From: an uncultured Alphaproteobacteria bacterium
Lineage (GTDB): Bacteria; Pseudomonadota; Alphaproteobacteria; Rhizobiales; Beijerinckiaceae
DNA: 64,000 bases
Assembly (NCBI GenBank): GCA_937988775.1
Contig: CALKHP010000016.1
Location: 1 to 64,000, forward strand
Direction of reading: 5' to 3'
Part shown: positions 8,999-18,124 of the stretch, piece by piece
How positions within the stretch are numbered: position 1 is the first letter of the stretch
How the letters are laid out: each line of letters starts with the position of its first letter
Program-made: the position numbers and the translations under genes
The notes under the pieces: generated by a model
Told to the model about the DNA's origin: nothing
The model's database searches: none
The model's input: only the letters and a program-made list of their open reading frames with translations

Positions 8999-9864
8999 TC
9001 GAAGCGCTCCCATTGCTCTCCGAACAGTCCACGCGGACGAACGAGAAGGACGATTGTCATCAAGATGTACATCGCGGCGGCCGACGCCTCGGGCCAGAAC
9101 TGGATCGTCAGCGCCGTGGTGACGCCAATCAGCAGGCCGGCGACGATAGCGCCGAGATTGGACCCGAGCCCGCCGATCGTGACCGTCACGAAGGCCGGCA
9201 TCACGGCGGCCTCGGCGATATTGGGCTTCACGCTCCAAAGAGGCGCCGCAAGCGCCCCGGCTGCGGCGGCCAGCGCGATGCCGAACCCGAACGCCGCCGT
9301 CATCACCAGCGGCAGGTTGATGCCGAGCAGCGACACCATTTGCGGATCACGGCCGCCGGCGCGCAGGATCCGGCCATAAGGCGTGAAACGCAGAAACGCC
9401 CAGAATGCCGCCAGAATGACCGCCGTGATGACAAGCACCGCGACACGGTATTTCGTCGTCACGATCGGACCGAATTCGACCACCCCGGTCAGGATCGAGG
9501 GCGGGCTGAACGGTTGGCCTCCGGCGCCCCAGACCAGGCGAATGGCGGCCTCGATGAACAGCGCCGCGCCGAAGGTGACGATCAGGCTGAGCAGAGGTTC
9601 CTTGCCGTAGAGGCGGCGTATGAGCACGACCTCGGTCAGCATGCCGATGATGCCGACGATAAGTGGCCCGACAATGAAGCCGGCCCAGCCAATATACGAG
9701 CTGAGCATGATCGCGAAATATGCGCCGAGCGCGAAGAATGCGCCGTGGGCAAAATTGATGATGCCCAGCATCCCGAATATGATCGTCAGACCTATCGCGA
9801 TCAGGACGTAAAGAAAGCCCAGGACGAGCCCGTTTACGACTTGTGATATCAGTACTTCTATCAC
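8995..9864 (-). CDS. livH: Branched-chain-type ABC transporter permease LivH
   Basis: 289 residues, strongly hydrophobic, with the LivH-typical N-terminus VVNGLVLGFLYVLIAIGLT and the motif INFAHGAFFALGAYF. It is an inner-membrane permease of the HAAT family. The start is a GTG at 9864. It overlaps the downstream LivM-LivG-LivF gene by four bases and lies 142 bases after the binding-protein gene, consistent with one operon. The symbol denotes family, not proven substrate: HAAT systems also import urea, amides and aromatic or dicarboxylic acids. Confidence 0.9.
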   Translation of the reverse strand: MIEVLISQVVNGLVLGFLYVLIAIGLTIIFGMLGIINFAHGAFFALGAYFAIMLSSYIGWAGFIVGPLIVGIIGMLTEVVLIRRLYGKEPLLSLIVTFGAALFIEAAIRLVWGAGGQPFSPPSILTGVVEFGPIVTTKYRVAVLVITAVILAAFWAFLRFTPYGRILRAGGRDPQMVSLLGINLPLVMTAAFGFGIALAAAAGALAAPLWSVKPNIAEAAVMPAFVTVTIGGLGSNLGAIVAGLLIGVTTALTIQFWPEASAAAMYILMTIVLLVRPRGLFGEQWERFE

Positions 9865-10006
9865 GCGTATCCTCCGTGAAGAGAGAGTAGGCCTCTTCGT
9901 GCGCGATCATCGATGAGCATGCGCACCCATTCCGGGCGGGCACCCTGAGGGTATTTGCGAGGAAACGGAGCGCTGCCGCTTGCGGCAGCGCTTGCACAAT
10001 GAGCGC

Positions 10007-11266
10007 CTAGAGGCTGCCCAGGGTACAGCCGACCTCGGCTTTCGAGCCGAACAGCGTGTCGAGGTCGCCAGGGTTGGCGGGAGACTGCCCGAGCAATTCG
10101 AGATAGTCCCATTTGTCGGTGATCTTCTTCTTCACGCGCAGCACGAGGTAGCGGTGCAGAAGCTGGTGATCCCAGTCGCGATAATAGGTCAGGGCCTCGC
10201 CATCGCGGACCTGGAGCGTCTCAAGACCGGCGACGATCTTTTCCGGCTCGAACGACTGCTCTTTCTGTATGGCCCCGATCAGCATCCGCATGGACTGCCA
10301 GCCAAGCCACGCCTTGTCGGAAGCGGGCCGCCCATGGGCCTTGCTGTAGGCTGCCGCGAACTCCTTGTCCGCCGGGGGATTGGACGGGTCGCTGAAATGC
10401 CAGGGCTTGCCGTAGATGCCGAAGGATGTCTCGGCGCCGATCGACCAAAGATCGCTGTCGCCGATGACCGGATTGCACACAGGGATCTTGTCCTGCAATC
10501 CGAACTCCTTGTACTGCTTCAGGAAGTTCGACAGATCGTTACCCTGGATAGCCAGCACGACGACATCCGGCTTCGCCTGGCGGATTTTCAGGATGAAGGA
10601 GCTGAAATCCGTGGTGCCGAGAGGCGTCTCGTCGAAACCAACCTCCTTTCCGCCCACGGCGTCCAGCTCGGCCTTCATCGACTTGTAGACGTCGAGCCCG
10701 AACACATAGGACGCGACCAGGAAATACCAGTTCTTGCCGATGCTCGCCAAATGCGGCGCGACGGCGCGGCAGGCGACCGGTGTGGTTGCCAGGGTCCGGA
10801 ATGTATAGCGATTGCATTCCTTGCCGGTAATGTCGCGGGCTGCGGCATTGGCGGCGATGAATGGCATCTTGGAGCGCTTGGCGACAGACGCCATGGCAAG
10901 CGAGGTGCCGCTGTTGGTGCCGCCGATGACCGCGGAGACCTTCATCTCGTCGACCATTTTCTGCATGTTTTGCTGCGCGACTTGCGGGTTCGGTTCGTCG
11001 AGCCAGACGAATTCGACCGGCCGGCCGAGCACTTTGGAACCCACCTGTTCCAGGGCCACTTTCGCGCCATTGACCAGGTGTTCCCCCTGCTCTGTCCAGG
11101 TTCCCTGCTTCGCAAAGACCAAACCGACCTTTGCCGGCTCCTGCGCCCGCGCTGACGAGATGAATGGCGACGACAGGCTTCCGGCCGATGCAACCGCCAG
11201 GCCGGAGGCCGAAGTGATAAATGCGCGACGATTAAGGCGTCCGTCTTTCGCTCGTTCCTTAGGCAT
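10007..11266 (-). CDS. Branched-chain-type ABC substrate-binding protein, Tat-exported
   Basis: 419 residues. The N-terminus has a twin-arginine signal (LNRRAFITSASG followed by a hydrophobic stretch and a cleavage region near SSARAQ), so the protein is exported folded to the periplasm. The rest is a periplasmic-binding-protein type 1 fold (LivK/AmiC class), with AKVGLVFAKQGTWTEQGEHLVNGAKVALEQ at its start given here in outline only. It is the first gene of the leftward uptake operon (livH, livMGF fusion, two PrpD-like genes). A perfect dyad lies 15 bases upstream of the start codon. Ligand unknown. Confidence 0.88.
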   Translation of the reverse strand: MPKERAKDGRLNRRAFITSASGLAVASAGSLSSPFISSARAQEPAKVGLVFAKQGTWTEQGEHLVNGAKVALEQVGSKVLGRPVEFVWLDEPNPQVAQQNMQKMVDEMKVSAVIGGTNSGTSLAMASVAKRSKMPFIAANAAARDITGKECNRYTFRTLATTPVACRAVAPHLASIGKNWYFLVASYVFGLDVYKSMKAELDAVGGKEVGFDETPLGTTDFSSFILKIRQAKPDVVVLAIQGNDLSNFLKQYKEFGLQDKIPVCNPVIGDSDLWSIGAETSFGIYGKPWHFSDPSNPPADKEFAAAYSKAHGRPASDKAWLGWQSMRMLIGAIQKEQSFEPEKIVAGLETLQVRDGEALTYYRDWDHQLLHRYLVLRVKKKITDKWDYLELLGQSPANPGDLDTLFGSKAEVGCTLGSL

Positions 11267-11280
11267 TCTTGCTCCCCATC

Positions 11281-11297
11281 GTTCGTTCCAAACGAAC
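11281..11297. promoter_or_regulatory. Candidate IclR operator upstream of the binding-protein gene
   Basis: Perfect 7-base dyad GTTCGTT-CCA-AACGAAC, 15 bases before the ABC binding-protein start. IclR-family regulators bind short palindromes of this size (PcaR/PobR sites contain GTTCG half sites). Assignment to the IclR protein of this locus is inference. Confidence 0.45.
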
Positions 11298-11487
11298 TAG
11301 TTTGTTCTGATATTCAGCACGCTACTCCAATTAATGGAACACGGCGCGTTTTTTGAGTCAATAGGCTACGATCCGCCACGGAGCTTTCATCCACGTGGTG
11401 CGGAATTCGGCCTCGACTGCAGCGTGGCGTGCTCCGATCGGATCCGACCGGTTTTGGCTGGAATTCTCACGATCCCTGGATGGGGAG

Positions 11488-11595
11488 AAGCAGGCTGAAG
11501 ACGGAACAGCCGTTGGCGATATCTGCCGGAAAGTCGGGATATCGGAGGCGACGCCCTACAACTGCTGCAAGACGCGCTCTGACGCGCCGAAGTGA
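11488..11595 (+). pseudogene. IS3-type OrfA remnant
   Basis: The translated piece QAEDGTAVGDICRKVGISEATPYN matches the helix-turn-helix of IS3-family OrfA proteins, whose usual continuation is an FYNWKKKYGG-like segment. Here it degenerates immediately and stops at TGA. No partner orfB or inverted repeats are seen nearby. The rest of the 11.3-11.66 kb gap, apart from the dyad at 11281, shows nothing I can assign. Confidence 0.6.
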
Positions 11596-11663
11596 CAAAG
11601 GACGTGGTATCGGCGACCGATCTGCCGGCCTCTCGGCAAAACCTGAAGGCCCCTGTCGGAAGG

Positions 11664-12569
11664 TTAGCCCTTGCCCGAACCTTCCCAATAAGGCGGATTG
11701 CCGAAAGATCGCCTGAGCCAATCAATCAGCGCCGCGACCTTGGCCGGCGCGCTGCTGGCGCGGGGGTAGCAAACGAACAGTTCGGCCCCTTCGGCCTCCG
11801 CCGAGACATCGACATGCACCAGCGATCCCGCTTCGAGTTCGGCATGGACGAAGAACGTCGGCAGCAGCGTCATGCCGAGCCCCGCCACCGCCGCGCCACG
11901 CATGATCAGGCCGTTATTGACGCGCAGGCATGCCCGCGGCCTGACCACCGTCCAGCCATCCGGCCCCGCGAAGCGCCAATCGGCCTCCCGATTGGCGTAG
12001 ATGATGCCGTCATGCGCCTCAAGGCAGGCAAGCGATGCCGGCCTGCCGTGGCGCTCGAGATAGGTCGGGGAGGCAACCAGAATGCGGCGCGTGCTTGCCA
12101 GCCGTTTGGCGATCAGGCGCGTGTCGTTGATCGGGCCGTGCCGGATCACGGCATCGTAACCGTCCGCTGCGGCCTCCACAAAGCGATCGTCGAGATCGAG
12201 CGTCAGGTCGATACCGGGATGTTCGGCCAGGAAGGGGTAGAGCGCCGGTCCAAGATGAAGCAAGCCGAAGCCGACCGGGGCGGATATCCGCAGCGGCCCG
12301 GCGAGCGTTCCGCTGCGCTCGGCGATCTCGGATGCAGCTTCACGCACCTCAAGCAGGATGCGCTGTGCACGGGGAAGAAAACGGGTGCCGTCCTGCGTAA
12401 GCGACAACTTGCGCGTTGTTCGCTGGATAAGGAGTGCACCGAGAGAGCGCTCGAGTTCGGCCAGTCGTTCGCTCACGACTGATTTTGCATGGCCCAGGCG
12501 CTGGGCGGCGGCGCTGACCGACCCGGTCTCGGCGGCGGCGACGAAAGCGGCAATGCCCTCCAGCTTCAT
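11664..12569 (-). CDS. LysR-family transcriptional regulator
   Basis: 301 residues. The N-terminal helix-turn-helix (about 1-60, MKLEGIAAFVAAAETGSVSA then AAQRLGHAKSVVSERLAELE) is followed by a LysR substrate-binding domain (about 90-295). The start at 12569 fits the normal LysR N-terminus; longer in-frame extensions read through the divergent hydrolase gene and are not real. It is divergent from that alpha/beta hydrolase, with 114 bases between starts, so it probably controls it. Effector unknown. Confidence 0.9.
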   Translation of the reverse strand: MKLEGIAAFVAAAETGSVSAAAQRLGHAKSVVSERLAELERSLGALLIQRTTRKLSLTQDGTRFLPRAQRILLEVREAASEIAERSGTLAGPLRISAPVGFGLLHLGPALYPFLAEHPGIDLTLDLDDRFVEAAADGYDAVIRHGPINDTRLIAKRLASTRRILVASPTYLERHGRPASLACLEAHDGIIYANREADWRFAGPDGWTVVRPRACLRVNNGLIMRGAAVAGLGMTLLPTFFVHAELEAGSLVHVDVSAEAEGAELFVCYPRASSAPAKVAALIDWLRRSFGNPPYWEGSGKG

Positions 12570-12683
12570 GTTGTTCGGTCCTCCCGAAAACCAGGATCGG
12601 CATCTGCCGGCTAGTGGTGACGATACACCGCAGGTAACGTCATGTGGTAGCGCCAAGCTTTGGCGCGCAACGGGGGAGCAACC

Positions 12684-13598
12684 ATGCTTCGCATCGCGAT
12701 GGCTGCCATATGGTTGCTTGCTGCCACACCGGTTTTTGCGCAAGTGCAACCTTTCCCGGCAAGCTTCGTCCAACAAGACATCCAGACCAACGGCACGACG
12801 CTTCACGTTCGTGTCGGCGGCAATGGACCAGCGGTTGTATTGCTGCACGGCTATGGCGAAACCGGCGACATGTGGGCGCCGCTCGCAGCGGACCTGATGC
12901 ACGATCACACTGTTGTCGTGCCCGACCTGCGTGGGCTCGGCCTCTCGGACCGGCCGGCAGGCGGCTACGACAAGAAAACCCAGGGGCACGACATTGCCGG
13001 TCTGCTCGATGCGCTCAAGATCGGCGAGGTCGATCTCGTCACGCACGACATCGGCAACATGGTCGGCTATGCGTTTGCGGCGGAGAACCGCAGCCGCGTG
13101 AAGCGGTTCGTGCTGATGGACGCGCCGCTCCCCGGCATCGGACCGTGGGACGAAATCCTGAAAAGCCCGCTCCTCTGGCATTTCCGCTTCGGCGGGCCGG
13201 ATATGGAACGCCTCGTCGCCGGCCGCGAGCGCATCTACCTGGACCGTTTCTGGAACGAATTCTCGGCGAACCCAGGCAAATTCAGCGAGGCGTCACGCGA
13301 ACATTACGCCCGGCTCTATGCCTTGCCAGGCGCCATGCATGCCGGCTTCGCGCAGTTCGCCGCATTCGACCAGGACGTGATCGATGATCGTGCCTTCCTG
13401 GCGGAAGGCAAGCTCACCATGCCCGTGCTGGCAATCGGGGGAGCGGCGTCTTTCGGCCCGACCATGGCGGTGGTGATGCGCGCCGCGGCGACCAATGTCA
13501 CGGAAGCGGTCGTGCCGGAGTCCGGGCACTGGCTGATGGAGGAGCAACCCGCTGCGACGGTGAAGCTCGTTCGCGAATTTCTGGACGCCGCCGGGTGA
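12684..13598 (+). CDS. Secreted alpha/beta hydrolase, epoxide hydrolase/dehalogenase type
   Basis: 304 residues with a signal peptide (MLRIAMAAIWLLAATPVFAQ), so likely periplasmic. The oxyanion motif HGYGE is followed by the nucleophile elbow VTHDIGNMVGY, whose nucleophile is Asp rather than Ser, as in epoxide hydrolases and haloalkane/fluoroacetate dehalogenases. The catalytic His is in ESGHWLMEEQP. The internal ATG at 12684 is chosen because it starts the signal peptide; an in-frame ATG at 12660 would put eight polar residues in front. Next to a divergent LysR regulator and a broken cysteine hydrolase gene. Confidence 0.85.
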   Translation: MLRIAMAAIWLLAATPVFAQVQPFPASFVQQDIQTNGTTLHVRVGGNGPAVVLLHGYGETGDMWAPLAADLMHDHTVVVPDLRGLGLSDRPAGGYDKKTQGHDIAGLLDALKIGEVDLVTHDIGNMVGYAFAAENRSRVKRFVLMDAPLPGIGPWDEILKSPLLWHFRFGGPDMERLVAGRERIYLDRFWNEFSANPGKFSEASREHYARLYALPGAMHAGFAQFAAFDQDVIDDRAFLAEGKLTMPVLAIGGAASFGPTMAVVMRAAATNVTEAVVPESGHWLMEEQPAATVKLVREFLDAAG

Positions 13599-13671
13599 CC
13601 AGCCCGCGCACAGGCATACACGCGCGACGTCAGCGCCGCTGACGGTCCTTCGCGCCATTCAGGAGAAACGC

Positions 13672-13842
13672 ATGACGTCCTTTGCGCAACCTCGCGATCC
13701 GCGCGGCGACCATCTGCTCACGCCCGAGAACGCCGCGATCGTGATCATCGACTTTCAACCCATCCAGGTATCGTCGATCGCCTCACGGCCCAAGCGTGAG
13801 CTGGCCGCCAACAGTGCGCCATCATCCTGGTGCGACCGCTAG
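13672..13842 (+). pseudogene. Truncated isochorismatase-family hydrolase
   Basis: The ATG is preceded by a good ribosome site (aggagaaacgc). Translation gives MTSFAQPRDPRGDHLLTPEN, then AAIVIIDFQPIQVSSIASR and KRELAAN, the start of isochorismatase-like cysteine hydrolases including the catalytic Asp in IIDFQ. After KRELAAN the family similarity ends abruptly and the frame stops at TAG 13840-13842. The lysine and cysteine of the catalytic triad and the rest of the ~200-residue fold are missing. Sequence immediately downstream is an IS481-type transposase remnant, so an insertion followed by deletion probably removed the 3' part. Confidence 0.75.
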
Positions 13843-13898
13843 CTGTTTGATCCCACAGTGTGATGGCGTATCGTTATCGCGGTCAGAGAGAATGCGCT

Positions 13899-14063
13899 GT
13901 GGGCCGGGCTCTTCACGGGAGCGCCAAGACCACGCACGCTGTTCGAACGGAGCGCGCGCGGCGTTTCGGGATCAACGAAAGGACGGTGAGGACGTGGCGG
14001 TCTCGGCAGAGTGTCGAGGACGAGCCCCTGGGGTGGATATCGGATTGCTGCGGGCATTCCTGA
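13899..14063 (+). pseudogene. IS481-family transposase N-terminal remnant
   Basis: From GTG 13899 the frame reads VGRALHGSAKTTHAVRTE, RRFGINERTVRTWRSR and QSVEDEPLG, matching the N-terminal helix-turn-helix of IS481-type transposases. About ten residues between AVRTE and RRFGIN appear deleted, and the DDE catalytic core is gone. It ends 11 bases before the convergent patatin gene. Confidence 0.65.
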
Positions 14064-14074
14064 ATGCTGTAAAT

Positions 14075-15529
14075 TCAACGCCTTGCAACCAACGCCCCAT
14101 GGTCGAAGATCGGCGCATTTCTGCGTGTCGCATCCACGATTGCCTTGATGTTGGCGTTGCGCCTGATGGTGTCGCGCGCGGCGTTGATGATCAGATCCAC
14201 CTGATCGCGCGGCAGTTTCAGGCGCGTCGGGATATTGTTCAAGCGCGCGAACAGTTCCGGAGCGGCCTCCCGAAAGGAGACATGTTCCGTCGTCACGGTC
14301 ACATCCCGGCAGTCCCATTGCGCAAGCGTGCCGCGAAGCCTGAGCACCTCGTTGCGCGGAAGCCCGCACCGATACCGAACGAGCGCATCCTGCCACTGCT
14401 TGAGGGCGAGATCGACCGCATCAAAGCCGCTGCGCGACGCTGAAGCCAGCGCCGTGTCAGTGGCGGCGACGATCACTTTGTCGAGCCGGGTTGGGACAGG
14501 CGAGAGGCCCCAGCCATATTGCGTATGCACCCCGGCATCGGTGACGATGAACAGAAAATTGCGCAGCCGGACCGCCTGGTGAGGGGAAAGCGGCCCATGG
14601 GGCGTATCGGCCTTGGCGCGCTCCAGCGTGAGGCCGGTGATCCCGAGATTATCGGTCAAGCCTCCGTCAAGAAGGCGTACAAAGCCAAGGTCGGCGTTGG
14701 ATTGGTATGAATCAAGTGCTCTCGCATAGGCCTGCAAGCGAATGGACGGGTTCTTCGCATCCAGCGCGTGCTGCAGCCAGCGTGGGCGGTCATACTGGCA
14801 ATCCTCCTTGGGCGTTTGCAGCATCATCGGCGCAAACACGATCGGGAAGGCAGCGGAGGCACCGACCGCATTGGCGATCTTGAGATCGTCAATGTCGCTG
14901 CAAAGCGCGGCAAACGTGGTGCGCGTGAACAGGAACGGCGTGTTGTTGTAGATATCCGAGGCTGTCAGCCAGACGATCGGTCTGTCCGGCCTGCGGAAGG
15001 CGGCGAAGGTCGCCCGGTCGAAAAGCTTCTCGTCCAGCCAGCGGGCGAAACTGCTGCGATCGTTGGCGCCACCCGAGAAGGCCGCCTTGAGCAAGGTTCC
15101 CGGCAGCATGCTGGTCGCCATATAGGCTTCGGCATCCTGATACAGGAATCGTTCGCGAAAATCCCGATAGCCTTCCTTGCCCTTGTAGCCGAGATAAGCT
15201 GCCGTGACCGCACCGCCGGAGGTCCCGGCAACCGTGCGGACGTCATCGACCAGCGTGCGGCGGTAGGGAACCGTATCGATGACCATGGAATCGAGTTCCA
15301 GGAGCGCCCCGTAGGCCCAGGCCGCCGCCCGCATGCCGCCCCCGGAAAAGGCGAGCGCGACCACGGTCGAGCCGTCGTCGCCGGCATCGGGGATATAGGT
15401 GGGCGACGGTGCCCCGGGCCCGGTGCTGACGACGTTGATCGGTGTCGTGTCGATGGTCCCGCACCCGGATAGAGCGAGCGCCGCGCCCAATGCCATGGGC
15501 CGCAACGCCTTGAAAATCATGCCCCTCAT
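14075..15529 (-). CDS. Patatin-like phospholipase, lipoprotein
   Basis: 484 residues. A lipoprotein signal peptide ends in the lipobox ALSGC (Cys about residue 23), so the protein is membrane-anchored. The patatin domain shows the oxyanion motif SGGGMRAAAW, the nucleophile motif GTSGG (Ser in VAGTSGGAVTAAY) and the catalytic Asp in LLDGGLTDN. Patatins hydrolyse acyl esters of membrane lipids. The C-terminal ~120 residues (helical, after IVAATDTALASASRSGFDAV) are typical of bacterial lipoprotein patatins. Monocistronic, flanked by an IS remnant and an L,D-transpeptidase-like gene. Confidence 0.9.
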   Translation of the reverse strand: MRGMIFKALRPMALGAALALSGCGTIDTTPINVVSTGPGAPSPTYIPDAGDDGSTVVALAFSGGGMRAAAWAYGALLELDSMVIDTVPYRRTLVDDVRTVAGTSGGAVTAAYLGYKGKEGYRDFRERFLYQDAEAYMATSMLPGTLLKAAFSGGANDRSSFARWLDEKLFDRATFAAFRRPDRPIVWLTASDIYNNTPFLFTRTTFAALCSDIDDLKIANAVGASAAFPIVFAPMMLQTPKEDCQYDRPRWLQHALDAKNPSIRLQAYARALDSYQSNADLGFVRLLDGGLTDNLGITGLTLERAKADTPHGPLSPHQAVRLRNFLFIVTDAGVHTQYGWGLSPVPTRLDKVIVAATDTALASASRSGFDAVDLALKQWQDALVRYRCGLPRNEVLRLRGTLAQWDCRDVTVTTEHVSFREAAPELFARLNNIPTRLKLPRDQVDLIINAARDTIRRNANIKAIVDATRRNAPIFDHGALVARR

Positions 15530-15681
15530 ACCGGCCCTTTGCTACGTGCCCCGTCGAAGTCGGCAAAGCCAAGGAACCCCTGCCACACCGTCGCCCCGGC
15601 ATACACCGGGCGCGATGCTAGCCGACGCCGAGCGCCTCTTCCAGCCGCTCGAACATGACCTGCTCCCCGCTTCGTCCGCGC

Positions 15682-16392
15682 CTATGCTTTCAGGACGACC
15701 ACTTTCGTCTTGACCGGCGTGCGGTCATAGAGGTGGATCATGTCCTGGCTGAGCAGGCCGACACAACCGCTGGTGACGCCGGAGCCGATCGATTCGGGGT
15801 CGCTGCTGGCGTAGATCGTGTAGAGCGTATAGACGCCGTTCTGATACAGATAGAGCGTACGGGCGCCGAGCGGATTGTCGAGGCCGCCCGGCATGCCGCG
15901 GGCGTATTTGGCCGCCTCGGGCTGGCGCTTGATCATTTCCTTGGGCGGCGTCCAGGTCGCCCATTCGCCCTTGCGCCCGACATAGGCATCGCCGCTCCAC
16001 CGGAAGCCGTCGCGGCCGACATTGGCGCCATAGCGGGTCGCGTTCCCGTCGCCCTCGATGCGGTAGACGTAGTAATTGGCCGGATCGACGATGATCGTGC
16101 CGGGCGCTTCCTTGCTGTCGTAGCGAACGGTGCGGCGATAATATTTCGGATCGACCTTGCTGACATCGACCGCCGGGATCGGGAATTTCTCGTCGGGCAC
16201 CGGCCCGTACATCTTCTTCGCCTCTGCAAGGCCTATGTAGTCGGTCGTCGCGCAGCCGGATAGGCCGAGCGCGCCGAGACCGACGGCGGAGCCGAGCAGA
16301 AACGCGCGGCGGCTGACAGGCCCGGACCGAAGCCCAGGCAGAGCGACTTCGTCCATCTCGCCGGCATCGGCGATCCCACCGTCCATAGTCAT
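15682..16392 (-). CDS. L,D-transpeptidase-like (YkuD) lipoprotein with altered active site
   Basis: 236 residues. The N-terminus combines a twin-arginine motif (SRRAFLLGSAVG) with a lipobox (LSGC, Cys47). The YkuD domain covers about residues 90-236 and keeps Cys210 in TSGCVGLL. The His that normally precedes it (IHGS in the paralogue at 20224) is Tyr194 (IYAS), and the Arg after the Cys motif (SGCIR) is Gly212. Another conserved His of the paralogue (YIHQ) is also Tyr (YLYQ). YkuD enzymes cross-link peptidoglycan or attach lipoproteins; this copy may be inactive or altered. It is divergent from the oxidase operon. Confidence 0.85.
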   Translation of the reverse strand: MTMDGGIADAGEMDEVALPGLRSGPVSRRAFLLGSAVGLGALGLSGCATTDYIGLAEAKKMYGPVPDEKFPIPAVDVSKVDPKYYRRTVRYDSKEAPGTIIVDPANYYVYRIEGDGNATRYGANVGRDGFRWSGDAYVGRKGEWATWTPPKEMIKRQPEAAKYARGMPGGLDNPLGARTLYLYQNGVYTLYTIYASSDPESIGSGVTSGCVGLLSQDMIHLYDRTPVKTKVVVLKA

Positions 16393-16639
16393 GATTTCGG
16401 AGTTTCCCTATGTCCTGTCGCCCGGCGAGCGGGCAATCCCGCATACACCCGCCGAACATCCTTGCCGAGCCGAGACTGCCGTCACATGGCCCGATTGGCA
16501 AGTCTGCACTTCGTTGCGCCGGCTTTCCGGAGACAAAAAAGCGGCGGCGCAGTGACGGCATGGTGCCAGCCCGCCGCCTCGTCACGGCGACCCAGCTGCC
16601 GCCCGATTATATCGGGTCACGACAAAAGAAGCATTGACA

Positions 16640-18124
16640 ATGCATGTTTCTGGGGGGATTCACGGCGATGCGCTCCCTCCGGCGCAACCTGCGGAGGTGA
16701 AGAAAACGGGGCCTGCCATGGAAATGGCGACGGCACATCCATCAAGCGCGGCAAGACGGGACGATCAGGCGCTGGCGCGCGTCTTTTCCGCCTACACGAT
16801 CTGCTCGGTCGCCTGGCTGCTCTTCGCGACCTTCATCGGCATCGTGCTCGCCTACAAGTTCGGCGCGCCGGATTTCGGCTCCGGGGCGTGGCTTACCTTC
16901 GGGCGACTGCGGCCGATCCACACCAACGCCACGTTCTACGGCTGGGCCAGCATCGCGCTCGTCGGGCTCGCCTATTACATCGCGGTGCGCAGTTGCCGCA
17001 CGACATTGTACAGCACGCGGCTGGCCTGGGTCGGCCTGTGGCTGTTCAACCTGGCGGCAATCGCCGGCACCATCGCGCTCGATCTCGGCTATAGCGCCGG
17101 CGATCTCGAATATCGCGAATGGCCGTGGCCGATCCGCCTGATCTTCCTGGCGGCGCTCGGCGTCACGGCCTGGAACCTGGTGGCGACGGTGGCGCGGCGC
17201 ACCACCGACGATATCTACCTGTCGAACTGGTACACGATGGGCGGCGTGCTGTGGACCTGCATCATCGCAATCGTGGCGATCCTGCCGTGGTACCAATACG
17301 GGCTCGGCCAGGTGTCGGTGTCGGGCTTCTACATGCATAACGCGGTCGGCATGTGGTTCACGCCGCTGGCGCTCGGCATGTTCTACTACGCGCTGCCAAA
17401 ACTGCTCAATCGCCCGATCTATTCCTATGCGCTCGGCGTGTTCGCGTTCTGGACCAACCTGGTGTTCTACCCGATCATCGGCGCGCATCACTTCCTGTTC
17501 AGCCCGCTGCCATGGTGGTTGCAGACCACGGCGATCGTGTTCAGCGTGGCGATGCTGGTGCCGGTGCTGGGCGGCAGCGCCAACTTCCTGCTCACCATGC
17601 GCGGCCGTTTCGGCGAATTGCGCCACTCCTATCCGCTCGCCTTCATCCTCGTCGGCGTGATCGGCTATCTCGTCGGTTCCACGCAGGGCACGGTCGAGGC
17701 GTTCCGCTCGTTGCAGGCGGTCTGGCACCTGACGAACTTCACCGTCGGGCACTCGCACCTGACGATGTACGGTTTCGTGACCTTCGCCATCTGGGGCGGC
17801 GTCTACGCCCTGCTGCCGGCGGCAACCGACAAATATCCCGGCCAGATCGGCCTGGCGCTGCATTTCTGGCCGGCGCTGGTCGGCAGCTTCATCTACGTCA
17901 TCTCGCTGTCGATCGGCGGCACCATCCAGGGGCTGGACTGGGTGCGTGAACTGCCCTTCATCCAATCGGTCGTCGACATGCAGCCGTTCTATGTCTGGCG
18001 CGGCGTCGGCGGCTCGCTGATGTTCCTGAGCCATTTCGCCTTCGCCTGGAACGTGTGGCGCATGACCTTTGGCCACAGCGCCAGGCCGATGGCGCTGGTC
18101 GCGGCGGCGGAGGAAGCGGCATGA
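16640..18124 (+). CDS. ccoN: cbb3-type cytochrome c oxidase subunit I
   Basis: About 494 residues with roughly 12 membrane segments. Haem and copper ligands of cbb3 oxidases are visible: His in RPIHTNATFYGW, His in GFYMHNAVGMW, the His pair in IIGAHHFLFSP, and the two His in TVGHSHLTMYGF. It reduces O2 in the inner membrane. The ATG at 16640 has AAGAAG about eight bases upstream; a TTG at 16634 and an ATG at 16718 are alternatives. It overlaps the cytochrome c subunit gene by four bases (ATGA). No FNR/FixK-type TTGAT-N4-ATCAA site was seen in the 247 bases upstream. Confidence 0.92.
   Translation: MHVSGGIHGDALPPAQPAEVKKTGPAMEMATAHPSSAARRDDQALARVFSAYTICSVAWLLFATFIGIVLAYKFGAPDFGSGAWLTFGRLRPIHTNATFYGWASIALVGLAYYIAVRSCRTTLYSTRLAWVGLWLFNLAAIAGTIALDLGYSAGDLEYREWPWPIRLIFLAALGVTAWNLVATVARRTTDDIYLSNWYTMGGVLWTCIIAIVAILPWYQYGLGQVSVSGFYMHNAVGMWFTPLALGMFYYALPKLLNRPIYSYALGVFAFWTNLVFYPIIGAHHFLFSPLPWWLQTTAIVFSVAMLVPVLGGSANFLLTMRGRFGELRHSYPLAFILVGVIGYLVGSTQGTVEAFRSLQAVWHLTNFTVGHSHLTMYGFVTFAIWGGVYALLPAATDKYPGQIGLALHFWPALVGSFIYVISLSIGGTIQGLDWVRELPFIQSVVDMQPFYVWRGVGGSLMFLSHFAFAWNVWRMTFGHSARPMALVAAAEEAA

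Noticed and set aside
16393..16639. FNR/FixK box before the cbb3-type operon
   Set aside because: No TTGAT-N4-ATCAA or close variant is present; regulation remains unknown.
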